DNA from: a virus
IMG/VR virus record: IMGVR_UViG_3300030117_002262
Span: 1-21,762 of that record
Strand: one strand, 5' to 3'
Length of the DNA: 21,762 bases
Position 1 is the stretch's first letter; each line of letters opens with the position of its first letter. The notes beneath the pieces were generated by a model, which was not told where the DNA came from, did not search any database, and saw only the letters and a list, made by a program, of their open reading frames with translations. Positions 1-7,498 of this stretch are shown piece after piece. Made by a program: the position numbers and the translations under genes.

Positions 1-1
1 A

Positions 2-55
2 TTAGAGTATGGTCGGAAGCATTTGAGTCCTGCTAACATAGGTACAGTTTCTTAA
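2..55 (+). CDS. C-terminal end of upstream gene, possibly major capsid protein (partial)
   Basis: An open frame enters from the left edge and stops with TAA at 53-55. The last residues read LEYGRKHLSPANIGTVS. In T7-like phages the gene before tail tube A is the major capsid protein, whose C-terminus often carries an 'LRPE/LxPxxxG' type strand, so a capsid tail is plausible from position and from this short stretch. Only 17 codons are visible. Frame 1 is also open up to a TAA at 34-36, so the frame choice is an inference. Identity is uncertain. Confidence 0.4.
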   Translation, partial: LEYGRKHLSPANIGTVS

Positions 56-68
56 CTAACTAAATATT

Positions 69-266
69 ATGGCAGCTCCAACAGCAGTTGGTGAATACGG
101 TTCCTGCCAAGGAACAGAGACCCGTATCTCGCCTTCTGATACAAGTGGATCAGGTTCAGCTTCAGCTGTAGCCTCCACAACTAAAAACTTACGTCTTGCC
201 TATTCTACCGTTGGTAGTTCAGGTACAACAGACACATGTGCAGTTGTCGCTGGACAATACACATAA
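69..266 (+). CDS. Small Ser/Thr/Ala-rich protein downstream of capsid
   Basis: A 65-residue protein starting MAAPTAVGEYGSC. It is rich in Ser, Thr, Gly and Ala, has two cysteines (about residues 13 and 57), and has no membrane segment or signal peptide. It starts 13 bases after the preceding stop and ends seven bases before a strong terminator, so it is probably cotranscribed with the capsid gene at high level. No Shine-Dalgarno sequence is visible before the ATG. I do not recognise the family. A small capsid-associated (decoration or cement) protein is an inference from position, size and composition only. Confidence 0.6.
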   Translation: MAAPTAVGEYGSCQGTETRISPSDTSGSGSASAVASTTKNLRLAYSTVGSSGTTDTCAVVAGQYT

Positions 267-272
267 CTCAAT

Positions 273-297
273 GGGGGGCTTCGGCTCCCCTTTTTTT
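273..297 (+). terminator. Intrinsic terminator, T-phi-like position
   Basis: A GC stem with a TTCG tetraloop is followed by seven T: GGGGGGC (273-279), TTCG loop (280-283), GCTCCCC (284-290), then T7 (291-297). The stem is 7 bp with one G-T wobble. It lies between the capsid region and tail tube A, the place where T7 carries its T-phi late terminator after gene 10. It probably allows partial read-through, so that capsid transcripts exceed tail transcripts. Confidence 0.9.
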
Positions 298-313
298 ATT
301 CAAATTTTTAACT

Positions 314-946
314 ATGACTACCACGACTGTAACCATCGATACCGAACTATCCGCAGTGAATGCAATTCTTGGTAGTATTGGTCAATCCCCCATCTCTGGT
401 ATAGATTTTAATAACCCTGAAATATCTTTTATATATAATATATTAAAAGAAGTAAACCAAGATGTCCAGAATGAGGGTTGGACTTTTAATCTTGAATATC
501 ATATAAAAGAAAATGTAAGTACATCAGATAATAAAATTATAATTGGATCAGATGTTATTCGTATAGATAATACAGATGAGTGGGATAGAACCCGTGACTT
601 TGTACGACGAAAAGATTCTGATGGTATTTGGAAAATGTATGATAGAGTAAACCATACATTTGAATATCCAGATGATGACCATTTCTTTGTTAATAAAGTA
701 AGATTATTGGAATTTGAAGATATACCTTCTGTATTCCAAAGATATATAATTTATAAAGCATCCGGTAGAGCTGCTGTTCAATTAGTATCTAACCAACAAT
801 TACAACAAATGTTAGCTACTTATGAGCTACAAGCTAGAGCTGCCTGTTTAGAATATGAGTGCAATCAAGGTGATCATTCATTCTTTGGATGGCCAGATGA
901 ATCAGCCTATCAACCTTACAAACCTTATCAAATGCTTAGAAGATAA
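314..946 (+). CDS. Tail tubular protein A (T7 gp11-like)
   Basis: A 210-residue protein, close to T7 gp11 (196). The N-terminus (TELSAVNAILGSIGQSPIS, about residues 10-28) is the typical gp11 opening, followed by a conserved 'EVNQDVQNEGWTFN' stretch near residues 46-59. In T7-like phages this protein forms the gatekeeper ring joining portal and nozzle at the vertex. The frame is open further upstream to a TTG at 236, but ATG 314 fits the family start and avoids running through the terminator. No clear Shine-Dalgarno is present. Its TAA shares one base with the ATG of the next gene, implying coupled translation. Confidence 0.9.
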   Translation: MTTTTVTIDTELSAVNAILGSIGQSPISGIDFNNPEISFIYNILKEVNQDVQNEGWTFNLEYHIKENVSTSDNKIIIGSDVIRIDNTDEWDRTRDFVRRKDSDGIWKMYDRVNHTFEYPDDDHFFVNKVRLLEFEDIPSVFQRYIIYKASGRAAVQLVSNQQLQQMLATYELQARAACLEYECNQGDHSFFGWPDESAYQPYKPYQMLRR

Positions 947-3900
947 TGGCAAGTGTCACACAGAAAGTACCTAATTATGTTTTAGGAATTGCACAACAAC
1001 CTGACGAAAAAAAATTTCCAGGACAAGTAGTAGACCTAGTTAATGGTGTACCTGATGTAGTTGAACAATTACATAAACGACCAGGAAGTTCTTTAGTTAG
1101 TACTATATCACCATCCACCGCATCCCACACAAAATGGTTTAACATTTATACAAAAGATGACGAACAATACATTGGACAAGTTGGTGCAGATGGGGCAGTT
1201 ATTATATGGAGATGTAGTGATGGTGCTATCATACCCGTGGATTATGCAAATATTGCTGGTACAAATAAAGCTACATATTTAGATAACCAAGCTTTATCAG
1301 ATGAAAAGTCTTCAGATATACAGGCGTTAACAATTAATGAAACTACCTTCTTTGTTAACAGACGTAAGACTGTTGCAATGAAAACAGACGCAGCAGATAA
1401 ATCACCTCCTAGATTAAATGAGGCTTTTATAGCATTAGATACTATATCTTATGGTAAACAATACGCATTAGATATTTACTCTCCTGAGAATAATACAACA
1501 TTTTCATATCCACGTGCTACAAGTATTGTAGTAGATGAAGTTGTATCCCTTGATGGTTCAAGTACAGCTTCAGCTACCGTAGGTGCTGGTGATTGTAAAG
1601 GTATGGGTAGAGAATATGTAACAGTAAATACAGGCACAGCAATTGGATCTACCTCTCCTCCTAACACTAGTTCAGGTGGTAAGAGTAATCTAAGGTATGA
1701 GATGGATACTCGCTGTACACCACAACCTGATGACGATGATGATAACGATAACTATCATGATGCCTATAACCCATATTGTAAATTACAATTTGGTGGTGAA
1801 GGTTGGACAACAAACGATACACATCAACATACCTCCCAAAAAGGGCTGACTACAACAGTAACAATTAAGAACCATGTAACAGTTACATCCAGAGCTAACA
1901 TAGCTATGGTACGTCCTGATCCTACCTCATCTAATGCGGAAGAGCATGTGTCAGCAGATGGTATATTAGGGGATTTAAAAACAACTTTAGATGCTATCAG
2001 TGGTACTGGTATTACATGTACTATTGTGGGAAATGGTTTACATTTATATAGTAAAGATAAGTTTGGTGTCACATCTCCTGAAAAAACATTAATGAACATT
2101 ACAACTAGTGAAGTTAATAATGTTGCAGATTTACCAAGTTCATGTAGACATGGTTATGTAGTACGTGTAGTAAATAGTGATGAAGATGTTGATGATTATT
2201 TCTTGCGATTCCAAGCAGAAGGAATAGAAGCAGATATAACACAGTCAGGTACATATGCTAGATCAAGTAATACTGTAACTATTACAGCAACTTCGCATGG
2301 TTTAGAAAATGGGGATCAAGTTATAGTAGACTTTACCAGTGGAGCTGCTACTGATGGGTTCTATACTATAGCTAATAAAACTACTAATACTTTTGAGATT
2401 ACAGACGCAGCTTCTGGTACTATTAGTGCAGGTGAAACTTGTACATTTACACCAGCTCGATTCGGAGAAGGCATCTGGGAAGAGGTAGCAGAGCCTGGTA
2501 TAGAAATAGAGATAGATAATACAACAATGCCTCTAGCCCTTACCAGGGTGCTTCCAGGTACATTCTCTATTAATGGTGGTGGATCTACTACTTACTCTAA
2601 TGGAGCATTTAGATTTTCTTATCCTGATTGGGGTAAACGAGACTGTGGTGATGATATCACTAACTCTAAACCTTCTTTTGTAGGACAACAAATACAGAAG
2701 ATGGTATTTTTTAGGAATAGAATTTGCATATTAAGTGCTGAAAATATAATCCTATCTAGAGTAAATAACTTCTATAATTTTTGGGTAAAAACTGCAATGG
2801 CAATTTCCAATGCAGATCCTATTGATTTACAATCTAGCTCAACATTCCCAACTAAATTATATGATGCTGTTGAACAGGCTGGTGGATTAGTTATCTTTAG
2901 TGCTAGTGAACAGTTTCTATTAAGTTCAGGTGCTGAAGCTCTCTTGACTCCTGAGACTGCTAAGATTAGTTATTTATCATCTTACGGTTTTAACCCTGAT
3001 ACTACGCCTATAGAACTAGGTACTACTATAGGATTCTTAAATTCACAAGCTAAACATTCTAGATTTTATGAAATGGCAGCTGTGTCTCAAAGAGAAGAAC
3101 CTGAAGTTGTAGAACAAACTAAAATAATACATAATTTATTTCCTGAAAATACCAGTATGATGACTGGTTCTACGGAAAATAAAATGGTATTATTTGGTAT
3201 AGATAGTACATTACATACAGCATCTAATGAAGTATGGGGTTATAAATGGCATCAAGCAGAAGGTAGAAGATCTCAATCTGCATGGTTTAGATGGACATTA
3301 TCTAATAATGTAGTATTCCATACTATTATGGATGACGTATATTATACTATACTAAATACAGGCAGTACATATACACTAGAAAAATTTGATATAAAATTAA
3401 AAAGTGATACTTTATTAATTGGTGATTCACCAGATCAAAATAGAATATTTTTAGATACTAAGAAAACATTTGCATCAGGAGATCTTACATATAATGGGGC
3501 CACTGATGTAACTACCTTTACGCTAGGAGCTGGGTATTACAGTTCTCGTACTCTTACAGCTTATACTATTACAGATAGTGATGCTAGAGGTAGAAGTTAT
3601 GATATACCAGCATCTGCTATTTCAGGTACAGCTCCTAACCAAACAATCACATTACCTGGAAATTGGAAGACTTCTTTAAAAGATGGGTCTTCTGTAAATA
3701 CAGATGTAGTGATTGGATATGAGTATGAGTTTGAAGTAGAGCTACCTAAGATTTATATGACTAGACCAGAGGGAAATTCTATAGCTTCTGAAACTCGTGG
3801 ATCTTTAGTTATACATAGAATGAACTTTGACTTTGGAGATGTAGGTGTAATAGATGTTACATTAAAACGTAAGGGTAGAACAGATTATACATATACAGTT

Positions 3901-4092
3901 GAATCATTAGAATGGGATAATATTTTAGCCAGTACACCTGCAATAGCAAATACATACTTACATACTATACCAGTCTATGATAGAAACACAAATTTAACAG
4001 TACAAATTAAATCAAATCACCCATCTCCTGCTACCATTTTCTCTATGAATTGGGAAGGAGATTACTCAACTAGATATTACGCCCGTGTCTAA
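946..4092 (+). CDS. Tail tubular protein B (T7 gp12-like), enlarged
   Basis: A 1048-residue protein, against 794 in T7 gp12. The start 'VPNYVLGIAQQPDEKKFPGQVVDLVN' (about residues 9-34) and the N-terminal and C-terminal strand-rich segments are typical of the nozzle protein, which forms the tube through which DNA leaves the virion. Extra material sits in the middle: a run of acidic residues (DDDDDNDN, about 262-269), and a segment around 437-500 with the pattern TxTSHGLxxGDQVxVxF...TDGFYTIxNxTxxTFEIT. Automatic annotation often labels that pattern 'ubiquitin-activating enzyme E1 FCCH-like' in marine phage tail proteins; it is a small beta domain there, not an enzyme. The start overlaps the gp11 stop by one base, and the end overlaps the next GTG start by eight bases. 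Confidence 0.9.
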   Translation: MASVTQKVPNYVLGIAQQPDEKKFPGQVVDLVNGVPDVVEQLHKRPGSSLVSTISPSTASHTKWFNIYTKDDEQYIGQVGADGAVIIWRCSDGAIIPVDYANIAGTNKATYLDNQALSDEKSSDIQALTINETTFFVNRRKTVAMKTDAADKSPPRLNEAFIALDTISYGKQYALDIYSPENNTTFSYPRATSIVVDEVVSLDGSSTASATVGAGDCKGMGREYVTVNTGTAIGSTSPPNTSSGGKSNLRYEMDTRCTPQPDDDDDNDNYHDAYNPYCKLQFGGEGWTTNDTHQHTSQKGLTTTVTIKNHVTVTSRANIAMVRPDPTSSNAEEHVSADGILGDLKTTLDAISGTGITCTIVGNGLHLYSKDKFGVTSPEKTLMNITTSEVNNVADLPSSCRHGYVVRVVNSDEDVDDYFLRFQAEGIEADITQSGTYARSSNTVTITATSHGLENGDQVIVDFTSGAATDGFYTIANKTTNTFEITDAASGTISAGETCTFTPARFGEGIWEEVAEPGIEIEIDNTTMPLALTRVLPGTFSINGGGSTTYSNGAFRFSYPDWGKRDCGDDITNSKPSFVGQQIQKMVFFRNRICILSAENIILSRVNNFYNFWVKTAMAISNADPIDLQSSSTFPTKLYDAVEQAGGLVIFSASEQFLLSSGAEALLTPETAKISYLSSYGFNPDTTPIELGTTIGFLNSQAKHSRFYEMAAVSQREEPEVVEQTKIIHNLFPENTSMMTGSTENKMVLFGIDSTLHTASNEVWGYKWHQAEGRRSQSAWFRWTLSNNVVFHTIMDDVYYTILNTGSTYTLEKFDIKLKSDTLLIGDSPDQNRIFLDTKKTFASGDLTYNGATDVTTFTLGAGYYSSRTLTAYTITDSDARGRSYDIPASAISGTAPNQTITLPGNWKTSLKDGSSVNTDVVIGYEYEFEVELPKIYMTRPEGNSIASETRGSLVIHRMNFDFGDVGVIDVTLKRKGRTDYTYTVESLEWDNILASTPAIANTYLHTIPVYDRNTNLTVQIKSNHPSPATIFSMNWEGDYSTRYYARV

Positions 4093-4582
4093 ATACACCC
4101 ACCCAATTACAATGGAAGCTGCTGTAGAGGTAGCTTCTAATCTTCGTGATGATGATTATAGAGAAGTGTTTGAGGGCCACGGTCACTTTCCACTTCTCTT
4201 TATACCATTAACTGCTTTCCAAGGTGAAACTGTTTACTTCACTCATCCAGACGGTAGGATTGCCGGACTGGCTGGAGTTGAACCTGATGGGAAAATATGG
4301 ATGTTATGTACTAACGTCATCCATGATTCCCCTCGACTGTTTGCTAGACAAGCTAAGAGATGGATTGAAAGCAGAGAAGAGAAACTCCTTTGGAACATTG
4401 TAGATAAACGGAATACCGCTCATCTAAAACTTCTAAAGTTTCTGGGATTTAAGTTCTTAAGGGAGCTTAAGCATGGTCCCAACAATATAACCTTTATAGA
4501 ATTTTGCCGTGTGCGAACCAACAGCGATAGCAACAGCAGGAAGCAGCATATTAGGAGCAGTAGGTCAACAAGCCGCTGCTGA
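4085..4582 (+). CDS. Internal virion protein A-like (T7 gp13, DUF2833), GNAT-like fold
   Basis: A 165-residue protein between tail tube B and gp14, exactly where T7 has gp13 (138). The N-terminal pattern (ITMEAAVEVASNLRDDDYREV) and the 'NTAHLKLLKFLGFKFL' stretch near residues 110-125 look like a shortened GNAT acetyltransferase fold, which is characteristic of this family; no acetyltransferase activity is established for it. The start is GTG at 4085, overlapping the gp12 stop. An ATG at 4112 would remove the first predicted strand, so I keep the GTG. The last 24 codons overlap gp14 in another frame and have low-complexity Ser/Arg composition, so this tail is probably not conserved. Confidence 0.78.
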   Translation: MSKYTHPITMEAAVEVASNLRDDDYREVFEGHGHFPLLFIPLTAFQGETVYFTHPDGRIAGLAGVEPDGKIWMLCTNVIHDSPRLFARQAKRWIESREEKLLWNIVDKRNTAHLKLLKFLGFKFLRELKHGPNNITFIEFCRVRTNSDSNSRKQHIRSSRSTSRC

Positions 4583-5270
4583 ACAAGCCACTTCTGCTAA
4601 AAACAGAGCTAAACTAAAAAACCACGAAAGGAATAATATAGATTATTTAACACAAACTACGTTAAATAATGCTAAATGGAAGAATGATGTACAGCTACAG
4701 GATATACAACAGGATCAATATTATATGGCAATGATGGATCAGTGGACAGAAACTGATCGACAACTTGATAAGATCTTTGCACAAGGTTCTTATAAGATGG
4801 AGGCTGCTATACGTAAAATGTATCAGAATGATTATGCTGGTACTATGACAGGTAATACAGCTGCACGATTAGCTGCTAAGTCTGTTAAAGAAATGGGTTA
4901 TGAAAAATCCAAAACATTACATGAGATGATGTTTGCTGAAGAATCAAGTTGGATGGATAAAGATAGATATCATTCTGAAGTTGAAGCTAAACGAGCCGAG
5001 GCTTATGATAAAATAAGGTTCTCACCAATACATGGTCATGCACCCCCATCACCAATTATGGACGCAGCTCCTAGTAGAGCTGGTATGTTCATGAGTATAG
5101 CTGGAAGTGTTATTACAGGCTTTGCTGGTGCTAAAGCAAATACACCCCCAAATATATTTAATGATACTAGCGGTATGGGTTTTGCTCGAGCACATAGTAT
5201 TACATCATCTCCAGGCTATACTCCTTTTGGTAGTGGTTATACTACATCTCCATATAATGTTTGGAAGTAA
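4509..5270 (+). CDS. Internal core protein (T7 gp14-like)
   Basis: A 253-residue protein starting MCEPTAIATAGSSILGAVG from GTG at 4509. The MCEP start followed by a small-residue hydrophobic helix is typical of gp14 in marine T7-like phages. A second glycine/alanine-rich hydrophobic segment lies near residues 192-212. In T7, gp14 is ejected and forms a pore in the outer membrane at infection; these helices fit that role. The middle (about 20-165) is charged and alpha-helical. The gene begins 74 bases inside gp13 in a different frame and ends two bases before the gp15 ATG. Confidence 0.82.
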   Translation: MCEPTAIATAGSSILGAVGQQAAAEQATSAKNRAKLKNHERNNIDYLTQTTLNNAKWKNDVQLQDIQQDQYYMAMMDQWTETDRQLDKIFAQGSYKMEAAIRKMYQNDYAGTMTGNTAARLAAKSVKEMGYEKSKTLHEMMFAEESSWMDKDRYHSEVEAKRAEAYDKIRFSPIHGHAPPSPIMDAAPSRAGMFMSIAGSVITGFAGAKANTPPNIFNDTSGMGFARAHSITSSPGYTPFGSGYTTSPYNVWK

Positions 5271-5272
5271 CC

Positions 5273-7498
5273 ATGAGCTCATATAACGAAAACATAGCGA
5301 GGCTAAAACAAGCCTCTTCCTCTAATACCGCTGCAGCTAATCAGTATGAAACACAAGCTGCTATATCTGAAGGTAATTGGCATATAGATCATGCTAGAAA
5401 AGTAGCAGATGGATTAGGTGAATTTTCCACTCAATTAAAAGAGTGGCGTAAAAAAGATATTGAAAAGAAACTAGAACGTGGTAAACAGGAAGCTAGAAGA
5501 GAAAGGACAGAAAATGCTCAAAGATTAATAGAAATATCTGAAGAGCTTAAAACTGTTAAAGCTGAAGATACTAGATTCCATGAATTAAAAGCTGAACAAC
5601 TTAAACTAGCTGGACCTGATGGTTACCCTGAAGCTGATAGAATTGCTAACTTATCTAGATGGGGTCAGGTTGGGTATGCTAGAGAAAAGATCCGTGTATT
5701 TAATGAAAGCTTTGATGATCAGCTTACACACTGGATGCAAAACAGTGAGCAAGCTATTACTATCCAAGGGATAACATTTACACCAAAAGAAATGAGGGAC
5801 CATAATATAAATGGTCTACCATTCAAAGAAGCTGCTATCGAAGTAGGAACTGAATTCCTTAGAGAGCAAGCTGGTATGAATAGATATACCCCAGAGATGC
5901 ATAAGCTCGCTGGTACTAGTGATTCAATAACCAAAGCTAAAGAGGGTCTTTTAGAGAAGTATAGAGAAAGATATAATATTGATGCTTCTATGCAGACTAG
6001 AGCTCAAGCTAGTTTAGATTGGTCTCACTCTGCCAGAACAGGTGATGATCTATATCGGTTGCTTCTGAAAAATTCTGCTACAGTTAATGAATCTAATCAA
6101 ATACTAGGTAATGCTGGTGGTTGGGATCAAGTTATGGGTCATTTAGCACAAGAAGGTATAGCTTTGTCTGACCCTACTTATGCTGATAAAATTGGTAGTT
6201 TAGAAATTCCTCCAGCTTTATCTCAAAAATTAGGTATCAAACCTGGTACTACATATGCTCAACAATGGCCTCAACGTTTTTCAACTTTGAAGTCTAGTAT
6301 TAAAAAAGGTTATGTAGAAGCTACTAATGCTGAATTATCATTTCAAAAAGCTGATGGTGTAAAGTTACAAGCTGAATTTATAGAAGAGGCTAGAAAACGT
6401 CCTTTATCTTCACAAGAGGTAAATGAATGGAAACGTAAGTTTGGACAAGCTGGATTACCTATACCAGCTAATGTAACTAATTACGAAACTCTTAGTGATA
6501 GAGATGAAAGAGAAGATAAAGAGGCAATTGAAGCTCTAATGGCAAGCCAAAATGGATATATAACTAATGAGCAATTAGATTCATTTCATCCAAAAGCTGC
6601 ATTAGAACATAGAGAAAAAGCAAGTAAATTAGAGAAAGGAGCTCTTAAAGAATTTGATGCTGAAAAGAAAATTAAAGCTCATCTTGATACAGCCTTTACA
6701 AATATGGGTATTAAGGGTAATGAAAAAAGCCCTGCCTATATAGAAGCTATGGCTAATGCTAAAGCTGACTATGCTAAAAAATTTAATATGTATGTTGGTA
6801 TGGGATATGAACCAGAAATGGCAAGTCACTTAGCTTTACATGCTGATCAAGTTGAAGATCTAAATGGTAAACCTATTCCAGATTCAATGGGTGTCTTAAC
6901 TGAAATTCAAAAAAATGGTGAAGGTAGTAAGTATGTTATTACTGGACAGTCTGTTGAAAAATCTCTTAAACCTGGACATCTACGAGTCGGTCAAATCAAA
7001 ATGGCTAAAGATGAAATATTAAATGATGCATCTAGTGTTACTAAGAAAGTAATAGGTGGTGATTACGGTCATCGTCAAATTACAACTATTAAAAATAACA
7101 TAGATAAGTATGGTCCTAGAGGATTATATATGGATAAAGGTGCATTAGAATATTATAAAGGTATAACCCGTGGACGTAGTGCAAGAGAAGGTGGTTACTG
7201 GGGATTAATAGATGCTCAATTAAAAGCAGCTGGCCATGAAGGTTTAAATCCAGAATCACGTCCAGCTATCCTTGATATAACTACAGGTAAAGATAAAGAT
7301 GGTAATATTATTTCAGATGCTCGTGGACATTCAAATGTAAACAGAAGTATTGCGAGAGCTATGCAACATCCATCAACAGCCACTAATTTATATATTACTA
7401 ATATGTTAAAAGATACAGCTAATTATGGATATGCTACTAATTCTGTATGGGATAATCCAGAAAATCTAGCCCCTTGGTTAGGAGGTTTGTATGGATGA
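5273..7498 (+). CDS. Internal core protein (T7 gp15-like)
   Basis: A 741-residue protein, close to T7 gp15 (747), lying between gp14 and gp16. It is almost all alpha-helical by composition. A charged, probably coiled-coil region at about residues 50-115 (repeated E/K/R with WRKKDIEKKLERGKQEARRE) is followed by Ala-rich helices. In T7, gp15 assembles with gp16 as a channel across the periplasm for DNA ejection. The frame is open to a TTG at 5261, but ATG 5273 lies just after the gp14 stop and gives MSSYNENIARL, the likely true start. Its TGA overlaps the start of gp16. Confidence 0.85.
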   Translation: MSSYNENIARLKQASSSNTAAANQYETQAAISEGNWHIDHARKVADGLGEFSTQLKEWRKKDIEKKLERGKQEARRERTENAQRLIEISEELKTVKAEDTRFHELKAEQLKLAGPDGYPEADRIANLSRWGQVGYAREKIRVFNESFDDQLTHWMQNSEQAITIQGITFTPKEMRDHNINGLPFKEAAIEVGTEFLREQAGMNRYTPEMHKLAGTSDSITKAKEGLLEKYRERYNIDASMQTRAQASLDWSHSARTGDDLYRLLLKNSATVNESNQILGNAGGWDQVMGHLAQEGIALSDPTYADKIGSLEIPPALSQKLGIKPGTTYAQQWPQRFSTLKSSIKKGYVEATNAELSFQKADGVKLQAEFIEEARKRPLSSQEVNEWKRKFGQAGLPIPANVTNYETLSDRDEREDKEAIEALMASQNGYITNEQLDSFHPKAALEHREKASKLEKGALKEFDAEKKIKAHLDTAFTNMGIKGNEKSPAYIEAMANAKADYAKKFNMYVGMGYEPEMASHLALHADQVEDLNGKPIPDSMGVLTEIQKNGEGSKYVITGQSVEKSLKPGHLRVGQIKMAKDEILNDASSVTKKVIGGDYGHRQITTIKNNIDKYGPRGLYMDKGALEYYKGITRGRSAREGGYWGLIDAQLKAAGHEGLNPESRPAILDITTGKDKDGNIISDARGHSNVNRSIARAMQHPSTATNLYITNMLKDTANYGYATNSVWDNPENLAPWLGGLYG

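Noticed and set aside
1-68. Phage or host promoter before the small gene at 69
   Set aside because: The bases before the gene are AT-rich, but no convincing -10/-35 pair or repeated T7-type promoter motif is present, and no similar sequence recurs in the window.
1476-2099. Minus-strand open frames inside tail tube B
   Set aside because: They lie antisense to a long, well-supported gene, have no ribosome binding sites and no recognisable domains. The same applies to minus-strand frames at 5719-5934, 6629-6829, 7500-7727, 8210-8689, 10118-10999, 11390-11581, 16747-17131, 17159-17494, 20002-20262 and 21110-21448.
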